Assembly (NCBI GenBank): GCA_902798545.1
Contig: CADBWQ010000020.1
Span: 23,881 to 87,880, forward strand
Source of the DNA: Oscillospiraceae bacterium
GTDB lineage: Bacteria; Bacillota; Clostridia; Oscillospirales; Oscillospiraceae
Length of the DNA: 64,000 nucleotides
Reading direction: 5' to 3'
Part shown: positions 50,921-60,145 of the stretch, piece after piece
How positions within the stretch are numbered: position 1 is the stretch's first letter
Layout: each line of letters begins with the position of its first letter
Position numbers and translations under genes: made by a program
The notes under the pieces: generated by a model
The model's input: only the letters and a program-made list of their open reading frames with translations
Database searches by the model: none
Told to the model about the DNA's origin: nothing

Positions 50921-53146
50921 TTACACCGCGCGGCCGGCGTCATTGCCGCCACGGATGGCCATGGCGATGTTAAAGGGACTGGCGCAGTCGCCGATGGCAT
51001 AGGTCTCCTTCACGGAAATGCCGTCCAGCAGACTGGTATCGGGCAGCATGTCTGCCGCGTTGACGATCGCGTCACAGGGAATCACCGTGTCAAGGCCGGT
51101 GTCCATCGTGATGGTCGCCATGCCGTCCTTCACGCTCTTGATGGAGGACTCGGGGAAGGAGTTGAAGCCCAGGGCATACAGGGCCGTGGTCATCATGCGC
51201 TTGGCATGCTGAGACTGCTGGATATCGAAGTCATCCGCCGGGTTCGGCGTCACCATGGTGACGTGCTTCTTGTGCACGGTCAGCCACAGCGCCGCGTCGA
51301 AGGCCTGGGCGTTGGAGCCGTAGACGATGACGTTGTCGCCGACATCATCAAACATGAAGCGCTCCATATCCACCACGGGCACATCGCCATCAACCGTGAG
51401 CGTATCGCGCTGTCCGCCGACGGCGAGAATCACGGCATCCGGTGCCTCGGCCTCGATCAGCTCTTTGGTCACTTCGGTGCCGGTCTTCACGGTCACACCG
51501 GTGATCTCCAGCTGGCGGATCAGGTATTTTTTCAGATCCTGGAGGTTCTCATGCGGTCCCTTGACCATCGCGGCAAAGTCCAGCATGAAGCCGAGGGCGC
51601 CCCGCTTCTCATACAGGGTGACATCATGGCCGCGCATGGCCGCGATTCTCGCCGCTTCCATGCCGGCGGGGCCGCCGCCGATCACCATGACCTTTTTCTT
51701 CGTCTCCGCCGCCGGCAGCTCATAGGTCGCGGGGCCGCCCTCGCGCATGACGCGCTGCGTCAGGGCATTGACGCGGCAGTAGCAAAACATGGCGTTCATC
51801 TCATTGGAGCCGGAGTGGCAGTGCAGGCAGCGGGTGCAGGGGGCGATCTCATCGATCCGGCCTTCGCGCAGCTTGTTGACATAGTCCATATCGACCGTCA
51901 GCGGGCGGTTCATCAGGAAGAAGTCGAGCTTGCCGTCCTCCAGCGCCTTCTCAAAGAAGTCGGGCGCATGGGCCGGGTCCATGTAGGTAACCGCGCCGAC
52001 GGGAATGCTCAGTTCCTTCTTGTATCTGGCGGCGATCTCCAGCGCCGCGCCGCAGCCGCTGGTATTGCCGACAACGGCCCCCTGGAAGTTGCGCGTAAAG
52101 TCATACTGCGTACCGAAGCCGGTGGCACCCTCAATGCCGTTGAGGATGAAGTACAGGTCGGCGGCAAACTGTGCAACGTGATGGCCGAGCGGTCCAATGC
52201 GAAGATGCATGGAATCGCAGCCCGCCGCCTCAAAGAGCTTCGCCGCGGCGATGCCCTCTTCAATGGTCAGGGCCTTCGTGTGCGGGGTGGTGACATCGGT
52301 ATCCAGGGTCATGATGGTGGGGTTGTTGGCAACGTTGTCGTTCTCCTCGACGCAGTCGATCAGGCACTGTACAGCGAGGTCCGGACACTCCGCCTTCAGC
52401 TGTTCCAGAATCTCGGTCACAAAGCGGGCGCGGTTCTCGATGCTCTTTCCGCCGTATTCATCCTCGCGGGTGTTGTGGAAGCGGGACAGGAAGTGTGCCG
52501 GCATGTTGAAGCCCGCGCAGTTGTATTCCACGACCTTGAAACCGACCTCATACAGCCCCTTCGCGACCTGGACCATGCGCGCCTGTTTGGCATGGATATC
52601 GTCGACGGTCATCTCGTTTTCACCCATGCCGAAGCCGGAGATCTGATAGCCGAGCACCGCGCCGTATTCTGCGCAGCCGCTGACCAGCTTTTCGAGGAAG
52701 GCCCTGTTCTCAGCCTCATATTCACCGGACTCAGGCACCTCGAGGAAGTCGACCGACTCGATAAAGATAAGCTCGACACCGCCTTTGGCGAGGTTAAAGT
52801 AGTACTGCAGGAACTCATCCGTCATACCGGCGAGATAGGTGGCGGAACCGGCGGCGGACTTCACCATGCGGTGGTTCAGACTGACATTGCCGATCTTGAA
52901 GGGTGAGAACAGCGTCTTGAGCTCCATGTCACTGGTGCGGAATTCTTTCTCATCCAACTGCGGGTTGAGATAGGCCTGGGGAATCTTATCCAGGGCCTTG
53001 ATCACCTCGGCAGGAGATGCGGCTTCCCCTTCCGCGGCCGCCGTGACCGGCGCCGCGAAGCCCGGAATCGCGGTCATCGCGCCGACGCTGACCGCGCCGG
53101 CAGCCATGCCCTTCAGGAAATCTCTGCGGGAAATGTTGATTGCCAT
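50921..53146 (-). CDS. Tat-exported Old Yellow Enzyme-family flavin oxidoreductase (2,4-dienoyl-CoA reductase-like)
   Basis: 741 residues. A twin-arginine signal (INISRRDFLKGMAAGAVSVG) is followed by the FMN-binding TIM barrel (about 75-445: LFSPFKIGNVSLNHRMVKSA), a four-cysteine Fe-S segment (CTRCLHCHSGSNEMNAMFCYC, about 450-472) and a C-terminal FAD/NAD(P)-binding region (VMVIGGGPAGMEAARIAAMR at about 500). This is the BaiC/BaiH and dienoyl-CoA reductase architecture, which reduces activated C=C bonds with NADH. Almost all characterised members are cytoplasmic; here the signal peptide predicts an extracytoplasmic enzyme, leaving the NADH supply unexplained. Own promoter (53196-53224). Confidence 0.9.
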   Translation of the reverse strand: MAINISRRDFLKGMAAGAVSVGAMTAIPGFAAPVTAAAEGEAASPAEVIKALDKIPQAYLNPQLDEKEFRTSDMELKTLFSPFKIGNVSLNHRMVKSAAGSATYLAGMTDEFLQYYFNLAKGGVELIFIESVDFLEVPESGEYEAENRAFLEKLVSGCAEYGAVLGYQISGFGMGENEMTVDDIHAKQARMVQVAKGLYEVGFKVVEYNCAGFNMPAHFLSRFHNTREDEYGGKSIENRARFVTEILEQLKAECPDLAVQCLIDCVEENDNVANNPTIMTLDTDVTTPHTKALTIEEGIAAAKLFEAAGCDSMHLRIGPLGHHVAQFAADLYFILNGIEGATGFGTQYDFTRNFQGAVVGNTSGCGAALEIAARYKKELSIPVGAVTYMDPAHAPDFFEKALEDGKLDFFLMNRPLTVDMDYVNKLREGRIDEIAPCTRCLHCHSGSNEMNAMFCYCRVNALTQRVMREGGPATYELPAAETKKKVMVIGGGPAGMEAARIAAMRGHDVTLYEKRGALGFMLDFAAMVKGPHENLQDLKKYLIRQLEITGVTVKTGTEVTKELIEAEAPDAVILAVGGQRDTLTVDGDVPVVDMERFMFDDVGDNVIVYGSNAQAFDAALWLTVHKKHVTMVTPNPADDFDIQQSQHAKRMMTTALYALGFNSFPESSIKSVKDGMATITMDTGLDTVIPCDAIVNAADMLPDTSLLDGISVKETYAIGDCASPFNIAMAIRGGNDAGRAV

Positions 53147-53195
53147 AAATTATAGTCCTTTCTGTATGAATTTGTATTTGCCTGACGGTATATTT

Positions 53196-53224
53196 ATTCT
53201 ATTCCATCTCTGAAGCCGTGTCAA
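53196..53224 (-). promoter_or_regulatory. Promoter of the Tat-OYE gene
   Basis: Minus strand TTGACA (53224-53219), 17-base spacer, TAGAAT (53201-53196). Confidence 0.8.
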
Positions 53225-53274
53225 GACTGCCGAAGGAAGAATGACGAAACACGCTCTTTTTTCCTTCCATGCGC

Positions 53275-53303
53275 TTGACGTCTCCGTCAGGCGCTGATAT
53301 AAT
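53275..53303 (+). promoter_or_regulatory. Promoter of prmA
   Basis: TTGACG (53275-53280), 17-base spacer, TATAAT (53298-53303). Confidence 0.8.
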
Positions 53304-53382
53304 TCCCGCGGATTGCCTGAAACGACAGGCAGAAGTGACGGTGCCTCAGGGCGCACGAATGAGGAGAACAGAGGAGAGAATC

Positions 53383-54312
53383 ATGCGTTATTGGGAGTGC
53401 ATTTTAAATACCCCCTCGGAAGAAATCGACAGCCGCTGTGATGAGCTCGCAGGCCTGGGCGTGGGCGGCTTTGTCGTGGAAAATGAGGAGGATTTTCGTA
53501 GCTTTCTGGAGAACAACCACCAGTACTGGGATTATGTGGATGAGGACCTGGAAAACCGGTTTGCCGGTGTCAGCCGCCTGAAGTTCTATCTGGTCGACGA
53601 CTCTGACGGTCTCTCAATCCTGCAGCAGGTTCGCGCCCGCTATCCCGATGTCACCGTCTCGACCGTTGAGGACAGCGACTGGGAAAACAACTGGAGAGAA
53701 TACTACAAGCCCATCGATGTGGGTGAAAAGCTGGTCGTCGTGCCGGAGTGGGAAGAGATTCCCGCCGGGGGACGTCTCCCCCTCCGCCTGGATCCCGGAC
53801 TGATCTTTGGAACCGGCAGCCACCCGACCACGAAAATGTGCCTGACAGCCCTGGAAAATTATGCCGGTCCCGGCAAACGCGTTCTGGATCTCGGCTGCGG
53901 CAGCGGCATTCTGGGGATCGGTGCGCTTGTCCTCGGCTGTGAAAGCTGCCTCGGCTGCGACATTGACCCGAAAGCGCCGGATGTGGCCATGGCAAATGCC
54001 TCGCTGAACGGCTTTTCCGCCGATCGAATCCGCATCGTCGCGGGAGATCTGATCGCAGATGCCTCTCTCCGTCGAAGCTTCGGCTCCGGTTACGATATCG
54101 TACTTGCAAACATTGTCTCCGACGTGATCATTCCCCTCTCTCCCCATGTGCCCGCCTTTCTGAAACCCGACGGAGTATATATCACCTCCGGCATCATAGA
54201 AGGGCGGCAGGACGAGGTCCATACCGCCATTGAGAGAGCGGGCTTCCGCGTCGTGGAGCATCTGTATGAAGAGGACTGGCATTGCTTCGTTGCCGTCCGT
54301 GGGGAAGCCTGA
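53383..54312 (+). CDS. prmA: Ribosomal protein L11 methyltransferase
   Basis: 309 residues from the ATG at 53383 (GGAGA six bases upstream; MRYWECILNTPSEEIDSRCD). The N-terminal L11-binding part (about 1-95) is followed by the class I SAM domain: GTGSHPTTKMCLTAL (about 145), the SAM loop VLDLGCGSGILGIGALVLGC (about 166) and the catalytic-region NIVSDVI. Modifies lysines of ribosomal protein L11; in many Clostridia it lies beside dnaJ or rsmE, but not here. Transcribed alone. Confidence 0.94.
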   Translation: MRYWECILNTPSEEIDSRCDELAGLGVGGFVVENEEDFRSFLENNHQYWDYVDEDLENRFAGVSRLKFYLVDDSDGLSILQQVRARYPDVTVSTVEDSDWENNWREYYKPIDVGEKLVVVPEWEEIPAGGRLPLRLDPGLIFGTGSHPTTKMCLTALENYAGPGKRVLDLGCGSGILGIGALVLGCESCLGCDIDPKAPDVAMANASLNGFSADRIRIVAGDLIADASLRRSFGSGYDIVLANIVSDVIIPLSPHVPAFLKPDGVYITSGIIEGRQDEVHTAIERAGFRVVEHLYEEDWHCFVAVRGEA

Positions 54313-54344
54313 TCTCAGCATCACAAACCGGCCGGGCAGGAAAC

Positions 54345-54387
54345 CGCCGGCAGCCCTGATGATTCTTTCAGTGCTGCCGGCGTTTTT
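54345..54387 (+). terminator. Terminator after prmA
   Basis: CGCCGGCAGC (54345-54354) / GCTGCCGGCG (54373-54382), long loop, then TTTTTC. Confidence 0.85.
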
Positions 54388-54439
54388 CTGCCGTGGCTGT
54401 TCCCGCGCCGTTATTCCGCGGTCCCGTTTCGGTACGCTG

Positions 54440-55489
54440 TCAATACCGGGGATCCGCCATGATCCAGATGTCGGAAGAGAAATGCATGGGATTGCTGTAG
54501 ATGGGGTTTCCGGCTGTTAAATAGCCTGCGTTGGAGACCACCTGGTACGGCACATCACAGCGGTTTTCATAGGCGTAGAGCAGCGCCGCTTCCGTGAACA
54601 GCATGCTCCCCAGCGCCACATGGTAGTCGCTTGAGACAATGGCAAGTTCCCTGATCCCGGGATACTGCTCTGTCAGGATCGCACAGGTATACGTTGCATT
54701 CTGATCTGTCGTCAGGGACTGTTCCTCAACGATGATCCTGTCCCGGGCAATTCCATGGCTGATGAACCATTCCGCCATAACACCCGCCTCTGTGGCTTCG
54801 TGATTGCCGGCGGCAGTGCCCCCGCCGGTGACGATGATCCAGGCATTCGGATACTTCCGGGCAGAAGCCAGGGCAGTTTCACAGCGCCCGATCAGCTCCG
54901 GCGCCATTTCGCCGTCATACAGCAGCTGGAAGCCCAGCACCACAATGGCGAGGCTGTCATCCTGCGCAAGTCCGTCCGGCAGAACACCACTGTGAATGGT
55001 GAAATCCCTGCTGACAGTGAACCAGTAATCCGTGATCCCTTCCCAGAGGGCCCCGAGCTCCGGATCCGCGGCCTTCAGGTCACTGACCAGGCCAAGGATC
55101 CGTTCCTCAGCCTCGATCCCCTGATTCCGTATCAGATAGACGATATCCGTCACCATCTGATAGGTCTCTTCGTTGTACACGCTCTCTCTCCGTCCCCTGT
55201 CAGGCTGCAGGGCTGCCACCGGCCCGGGAGACTGCGTCGCCGATGGGGGGGATTCCTGTGTGTCGGGTTCCGCGCCGGTCTGCAGGGCGCTCTGGCTGCG
55301 GTCAGCCTCCTGATTCAGCTCCGGCGGCTGGGTCGGTTCTTTCGTCGGAATCTCATGCTCCGGCTCCACAGCATGGCTTTCCGTCTCCGGTACGGGCGTC
55401 TCCGGCTTCTCCTGCACGGTATGCGTATACCGCAGCAGGACGGTCCCCGCCAGCAGCAGAAGAACAAGGATGAAAATAAGACGCTTCAC
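54440..55489 (-). CDS. YdcF/SanA-like (DUF218) protein, membrane-anchored
   Basis: 349 residues. One N-terminal hydrophobic anchor (MKRLIFILVLLLLAGTVLLR), a Pro/Glu/Gln-rich linker (about 25-105), a helical stretch, then the DUF218 domain (about 190-330): SLAIVVLGFQLLYDGEMAPE, WIIVTGGGTAAGNHEATEAG VMAEW, DRIIVEEQSLTTDQNATYTC and LAIVSSDYHVALGSMLF. DUF218 proteins (YdcF, SanA, ElyC) act in envelope or polysaccharide metabolism with unknown chemistry. The linker is much longer than usual. Probably faces outside the membrane. Confidence 0.85.
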   Translation of the reverse strand: MKRLIFILVLLLLAGTVLLRYTHTVQEKPETPVPETESHAVEPEHEIPTKEPTQPPELNQEADRSQSALQTGAEPDTQESPPSATQSPGPVAALQPDRGRRESVYNEETYQMVTDIVYLIRNQGIEAEERILGLVSDLKAADPELGALWEGITDYWFTVSRDFTIHSGVLPDGLAQDDSLAIVVLGFQLLYDGEMAPELIGRCETALASARKYPNAWIIVTGGGTAAGNHEATEAGVMAEWFISHGIARDRIIVEEQSLTTDQNATYTCAILTEQYPGIRELAIVSSDYHVALGSMLFTEAALLYAYENRCDVPYQVVSNAGYLTAGNPIYSNPMHFSSDIWIMADPRY

Positions 55490-55549
55490 GCTTTTCCGAA
55501 CCTCCCGTATTTCTGGTGCAGGTCTTCGCTGTTCTGTCCGGCAGGAAGG

Positions 55550-56461
55550 CTATCCGATCCACCACTCCGGTGTCAGGGAACCCAGTGTCACCACGCGCTC
55601 CTTTGCGTAATCCATCATGATCTCGATCTCTTTATACTTCTGCGGCATAAGCTGTACCATCAGCTCCCGGCAGGCGCCGCAGGGCGCGCCGCTGGAGCCG
55701 TCCGGCAGGATCGCAACGACTTTCCTGATCTCCTGTTCCCCATTGGTAATCATGTTGAAAATCGCATTTCTTTCCGCACAGATGCCCAGCGTGGAGCAGG
55801 TGTCGATGCAGACCCCGGTGTAGATTCTGCCTGTCCCGGACAGGATCGCCGCGGATACCTCGCCGCAGGTGACATAGTCCGAGATTCTTCGTTCATTCCA
55901 CACGGCTCTGGCCGCTTCAACCAGCCGGTCCCACTGCCACTGGTCTTTCGTTATGGAGCTCACATGCCCCGTCCGCGTTTCGTTCATCAGGGGAACATCG
56001 ACGCTTTCGGTTTTCCACTGATATCGGAAGCGGCACTTTTCCTGGACACGCTTCGACTTATCGTTGCCTTCATAATAGCCGGCCCATACCTTCGTCATGC
56101 CGATGTCCTCAAAGGCGTGACGGAGGATTTCTCTGGCTGCTTCCGGTACCAGCCCCTGTCCCCAGAAGGGTTTTCCGATCCAGTAGCCCAGTTCGCATTC
56201 ATCGTCCCGCTCAGTCAGGTCCGTATGCCCGTTCAGTTTCAGTTCGATGGCCCCGATCGCCCGGTTGTCTTCCCTCAGGCAGAGCGCATACGCCTCTTTT
56301 CCCCGGAAGACCTGCCGGATCACATTCCGGCTCTCCTCAATGCTCTGATGTGCCGGCCAGCCGGCAATCGGTCCGACCTCCGGGTCTTTTGCGTATTCAA
56401 ACAAGCTCTCCGCATCGCTGTCTTCCCAGCGCCGCAGGATCAGTCTCTCCGTGTTCAGCAT
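55550..56461 (-). CDS. GNAT acetyltransferase fused to a cytidine-deaminase-like domain
   Basis: 303 residues. Residues 1-170 form a GNAT fold of the RimJ/RimL type (MLNTERLILRRWEDSDAESL ... GYWIGKPFWGQGLVPEAARE). Residues 175-303 form a cytidine deaminase-type zinc domain: VTCGEVSAAILSGTGRIYTG, the CAE motif in LGICAERNAIFNM and PCGACRELM supplying the metal ligands. Both catalytic signatures are intact. The join could link acetylation to nucleoside or antibiotic (blasticidin-like) deamination, but no substrate is indicated. A fusion between separate neighbours is unlikely because the frame is continuous with no internal start signal. Confidence 0.85.
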   Translation of the reverse strand: MLNTERLILRRWEDSDAESLFEYAKDPEVGPIAGWPAHQSIEESRNVIRQVFRGKEAYALCLREDNRAIGAIELKLNGHTDLTERDDECELGYWIGKPFWGQGLVPEAAREILRHAFEDIGMTKVWAGYYEGNDKSKRVQEKCRFRYQWKTESVDVPLMNETRTGHVSSITKDQWQWDRLVEAARAVWNERRISDYVTCGEVSAAILSGTGRIYTGVCIDTCSTLGICAERNAIFNMITNGEQEIRKVVAILPDGSSGAPCGACRELMVQLMPQKYKEIEIMMDYAKERVVTLGSLTPEWWIG

Positions 56462-56704
56462 GGTGCATCCTTTCCCGCCACAGCAATCGTCCGACAGAAG
56501 CCGGTCTTCTCCGGATATGTCAGTGTCACACCGCCGCTGTTTCGCGAATAGTCTCAGGATTATTTTATATCAAACAGTATTTAAATACAAGACAAAAGGC
56601 GGAGTACTCAGGATCTTTCACGGTCGTCCTGTTTTCAGGGCACAGAGCATGAAACTGTTGACTGGGCAGAATAACAATCACGTTCTTCAATACTCATAGA
56701 AAAG
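56462..56704. other. Intergenic stretch, nothing recognised
   Basis: Holds the promoter region of the GNAT-deaminase gene (minus strand). No gene-like frame or RNA motif seen. Confidence 0.5.
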
Positions 56705-56727
56705 CTCCCTGGGCATCCCCCAGGGAG
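56705..56727 (-). terminator. Terminator downstream of nucleobase permease
   Basis: CTCCCTGGG (56705-56713) / CCCAGGGAG (56719-56727). Minus-strand tail CTTTTC; plus-strand tail TTTCCTTTTC, so probably usable both ways. Confidence 0.7.
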
Positions 56728-56761
56728 TTTCCTTTTCTCGTCTCCTTGAATCAATACGATT

Positions 56762-56870
56762 CCCGCAGAAAACAGATGATCTCCATGCGCTTCAGATCGT
56801 CTTCCAGGCAGAGCCGTCTTCTTCCCCTTCGGTGAGCGCGCCGGGAATCAGAATGCCTCTATGAAATCCG
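56762..56870 (-). pseudogene. Degenerate MerR HTH fragment
   Basis: Minus strand gives HRGILIPGALTEGEE, then after a one-base shift RLCLEDDLKRMEIICFLRES, matching residues about 27-60 of the intact MerR regulator at 61656-62381 (GILIPSELSEGGRRLYSEDD LKRMKIICFL). Frameshifted and truncated at both ends. Confidence 0.8.
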
Positions 56871-56879
56871 TGTAAGAGA

Positions 56880-58211
56880 TCAGTCCATGTTTTTGGGCAG
56901 AATGAGGTTCAGTACCAGTGCAGCCACGAAAATAACCGCAACCACATTCTGAGAAAAAATACTCTGGATCGCTACCGGAAAATGGCTCCAGATGTCCACC
57001 TCGGAAGAGGCGGTAAAGCCGATCGCCACGGACAGGGAAATCGCTGTGATCAGCTTGTTGCGCGTAGTAAAGCCGGCTTCCGCGATCATTTCCACACCGG
57101 AAACCAGAATCTGCCCCAGCACCATCATCAGGATTCCTCCGATCACAGGCTTTGGCACTGTTCCAAAAAAACGTCCGACAGGAGGGAAAAAACCGGCAAG
57201 AACCATGATGATCCCGCCCACTCGCGCTACATTCCGGTTTACCACCTTTGTCATGATGGTGAGCCCGATATTTTCGGAATAGGAGGTAACGGGTGTTCCC
57301 CCCAGGAGACCGCTTAACACAGAGCCAAAACCATCGATGGTCAGAACGCCGGCTGTCTCTTCCGGGGTCAGCTCACGGTGAAGGGCGCCCCCTGTCAGTG
57401 CAGAGGCATCTCCCAGCGTTTCCGTGGCCGAGACCAGATAGATAATCGCAACGGAAATGATCGCATCCAGGCGGAAAACGGGCCGATAGGGCAGGAGTTT
57501 CGGAAACGCGATCCAGCCACCCGCCGTCAGGCCGCTCAGGTCCACCTTTCCGAACAACAAAGCCGTACCATAGCCTGCTGCCAGTCCGACGAGAATAGAG
57601 AGCTGTTTCTTTCCGCCCTTGGCCAGAACCGTCCACAGCAGGCAGACCAGCAGCGTCACAGCACCGATGAATATATTGTGAAGAGATCCGAAATCCTCTG
57701 TATAGCCGCCGCCAAAAGAGCGCGCCGCCGTCCCGAGCAGAGAGAGCCCGATTCCGGTGACCACGACCGCCGAGACAACAGGCGCCATTACATTGCGCCA
57801 ATACCGCACCGTGAGGCCAAGCAGGCCTTCAAGAATCCCTCCGATCAGTACGGTACCGGTTACCGCACCATATCCGTTTTTTGCCGCTATTGCCGAGAGC
57901 GGAACCACGAATGTGAAGCTCACGCCCATGAATACCGGCAACCCGGAACCGAGCCTGCCAATAGGCGTCACCTGAATAAAGGTTGCGATTCCCGCCGCAA
58001 TCATCGCGCTCTGCATAAGGCTGTAGATCTCAGCTTCGGTCAGCGCCGGACTCGCCGCTGCCGCTATGATACCGATCGGGACCATATTGGTGACAAACAT
58101 CGCAAGAATCTGTTGCATGGCAAACGGCAGAACCAGGCCAAGCCCCGGACGCCCCTCCAGGGTAAAGAGAACTTCTCTCTGCCTGAGGCTTTGTTCTTTG
58201 CCTTGCTTCAT
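56880..58211 (-). CDS. Nucleobase:cation symporter-2 (uracil/xanthine permease family)
   Basis: 443 residues from the ATG at 58211 (GGGGAG seven bases upstream), about 12-14 membrane segments. The family opening GRPGLGLVLPFAMQQILAMF, the QTG-like segment near HRELTPEETAGVLTIDGFGS and the ENIG motif in GTPVTSYSENIGLTIMTKVV (about 305-325) place it in NCS2. Imports a purine or uracil with H+; the base cannot be told apart by eye. No purine-type riboswitch is visible, and only 56 bases separate it from the gene upstream. Confidence 0.9.
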   Translation of the reverse strand: MKQGKEQSLRQREVLFTLEGRPGLGLVLPFAMQQILAMFVTNMVPIGIIAAAASPALTEAEIYSLMQSAMIAAGIATFIQVTPIGRLGSGLPVFMGVSFTFVVPLSAIAAKNGYGAVTGTVLIGGILEGLLGLTVRYWRNVMAPVVSAVVVTGIGLSLLGTAARSFGGGYTEDFGSLHNIFIGAVTLLVCLLWTVLAKGGKKQLSILVGLAAGYGTALLFGKVDLSGLTAGGWIAFPKLLPYRPVFRLDAIISVAIIYLVSATETLGDASALTGGALHRELTPEETAGVLTIDGFGSVLSGLLGGTPVTSYSENIGLTIMTKVVNRNVARVGGIIMVLAGFFPPVGRFFGTVPKPVIGGILMMVLGQILVSGVEMIAEAGFTTRNKLITAISLSVAIGFTASSEVDIWSHFPVAIQSIFSQNVVAVIFVAALVLNLILPKNMD

Positions 58212-58267
58212 TGTTTCTCTCCCCTTCTTTCCCTCTTTCTTCTGTTCTTCGCATAAATGTCGGTCTC

Positions 58268-59002
58268 TCAAAGCCTCGTGTCATTGCCAGAATCAGCCCT
58301 GTATTCATACGTCAGCTTATCGTAGACTCTTTCACCGACTGTGAGGGCGTTCTTCTCCGTGCGGATAAACTTCATCCCCGCCTTTTCAAGCACTTTCTGA
58401 GATCCGATATTCTCAGCCGCGCACCACGCCTTCACGCAGGGAATGCTTTCATTTTCCGTCAGGTATTCCAGCACTTTCTTCAACGCCGCAGTCGCCAGGC
58501 CGCGTCCCTGCCAGCCCTTTACGACACTGAAGCCGACCTCAATCTGATCATCCTTATAATCATAAGCCCCGATCGTTCCGACGATTACATCATCGATATC
58601 CATGATCCACGAATAGGCGCGCTCGTCATCGTAGCTGTCGATAAACCCTCGCACGGTCTCCCGGGCCATCTCCAGGGTCGCATATGGATTCCAGCCGGAG
58701 TACGCATACATCGCCGGATCTGTCCCCAGATACCGATACAGGTCATCCGCGTCCTCCGGGCGGTATCTACGCAGGATCATTCTTTCCGTCCATAATTCAA
58801 CGGTTCCATGTACTTCGACTTCCTCTATGGCAACGATCTGCGAATTGTAAATCAGGCAGTCTTCAATGAAAATGCCGTCTTCCTCACCGCCGTATTCACA
58901 CTCCAGGAAACTGCTGTTTCCATATTCCGCCATGCCCGCGAAGGTTTCTCCCCATTTGTCCGTTATACGAACATGCTTTCCATCATATTTTTTCAAATCC
59001 AT
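58268..59002 (-). CDS. LSm/SH3-like N-terminal domain fused to a GNAT acetyltransferase
   Basis: 244 residues. The first about 65 (MDLKKYDGKHVRITDKWGET ... IEDCLIYNSQIVAIEEVEV) form a small beta-barrel like the LSm-type stand-alone proteins of Clostridia. Residues 70-244 form a GNAT fold (ERMILRRYRPEDADDLYRYL, GWQGRGLATAALKKVLEYL). The frame is continuous. Substrate unknown. Confidence 0.8.
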   Translation of the reverse strand: MDLKKYDGKHVRITDKWGETFAGMAEYGNSSFLECEYGGEEDGIFIEDCLIYNSQIVAIEEVEVHGTVELWTERMILRRYRPEDADDLYRYLGTDPAMYAYSGWNPYATLEMARETVRGFIDSYDDERAYSWIMDIDDVIVGTIGAYDYKDDQIEVGFSVVKGWQGRGLATAALKKVLEYLTENESIPCVKAWCAAENIGSQKVLEKAGMKFIRTEKNALTVGERVYDKLTYEYRADSGNDTRL

Positions 59003-59081
59003 CGTTTATGCTCTCCCGCAGCCTGATGCCGCCCACGTTCCGAAAATCACAGTGCGGCAAAACTGCCCGAACAGGCATCAG

Positions 59082-59177
59082 TTACAGCTCCACCCGCATG
59101 TAAACAAGCTCCTGATAGCCGGTCAGTCGTGACTTAAAGCCTCTTGGATTCCTGCCGTATTCCTCGAAACCGGCTTT
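59082..59177 (-). pseudogene. C-terminal fragment of a GNAT acetyltransferase gene
   Basis: Minus strand reads AGFEEYGRNPRGFKSRLTGY QELVYMRVEL and a stop at 59082, the usual tail of a GNAT domain. No start or upstream body is present. Confidence 0.65.
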
Positions 59178-59443
59178 CCTGTTCTGCGGTCATGGTATTC
59201 TCATCGGGATATGAGATTGGACAGACACTTCACGGCCAGCATCTCCGGCATGTGGATGCCGATCTTCTCCGGAGTATTATCCAGGCTGAATAGTACCGGC
59301 ATTTGATATGCATCATTTGTTTCGTGGTTTGTTTTTGTCCAGATAAAATTCGGACGCAAAAGCATGACAGCCAGAGCAGTCCGATGTATGAAAACCCAAA
59401 CCTCATAACACAAAAATCTTTTCACGGTATATTTCACCATGCA
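59178..59443. other. Intergenic stretch with only a short open frame
   Basis: A minus-strand frame of 79 codons (59201-59440) is open but shows no convincing ribosome site or family. Read as a likely decayed region. Confidence 0.4.
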
Positions 59444-60115
59444 CTACCATATAAACGGCACTACCTTCCACTTTACTCTGTTCTTATACTCTGCATAACC
59501 GGGAAGACCGTCTTCCAGCACCTTTTCTTCATTTTCTATCCGCTTGGCAATGATCGGGATGTACGCAAGCGTAATCACAAATGAAATGACGGAACCAAGC
59601 ACTAAAGGCATACTCAGAAAGAGCAGCAGCGTGCTCATATACATTGGATGACGTACGACCCCGTATAACCCCGTGTCTATTACTTTCTGATCCTGCTGCA
59701 CCTCAACTGTCCTTGAGAGGTATGCATTTTCTCTCAGTACCTCTGCATAAAGTGCATATGCCGCAAGAAAGATCGCAACACCTGTATATGAAATCCAGTC
59801 AGGAAGCACGATCCATCCAAACCTGAAATTCAGCCCCGCAACTATAAACGCTGCAAGGAACATAATCCCGCTTAGCAGGATCACGGTTTTCTGCTCCTTT
59901 TCCTCTTCCTTTACGTTCAGTCTCTTACGCAAAAGCTCCGGACTCTTCTTCATCATAACAAGGCCGGCTATAAACATGGGGACAAATAGTATCCCCATCA
60001 GAAGCCATCCCTGCCAATATGCAAATGATCCTGCCGGAAGAAAAATCAGGACGCCCACCATGATGAGTCCGCTTATGAATTTGACGATCGCCTGACAAAA
60101 CAGCTTCGCATCCAT
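59444..60115 (-). CDS. Isoprenylcysteine carboxyl methyltransferase-like membrane protein
   Basis: 223 residues from the ATG at 60115 (GAGAGG six bases upstream). About six membrane helices and the C-terminal GLYGVVRHPMYMSTLLLF ... EEKVLEDGLPGYAEYKNRVK signature of the ICMT/PEMT-like methyltransferase family, whose bacterial members methylate small lipophilic molecules and use SAM. It follows the MFS gene by 30 bases and is probably translated from the same transcript. Confidence 0.88.
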   Translation of the reverse strand: MDAKLFCQAIVKFISGLIMVGVLIFLPAGSFAYWQGWLLMGILFVPMFIAGLVMMKKSPELLRKRLNVKEEEKEQKTVILLSGIMFLAAFIVAGLNFRFGWIVLPDWISYTGVAIFLAAYALYAEVLRENAYLSRTVEVQQDQKVIDTGLYGVVRHPMYMSTLLLFLSMPLVLGSVISFVITLAYIPIIAKRIENEEKVLEDGLPGYAEYKNRVKWKVVPFIW

Positions 60116-60145
60116 ATTATCCCTCTCTATCATCTGCGTACTGTG

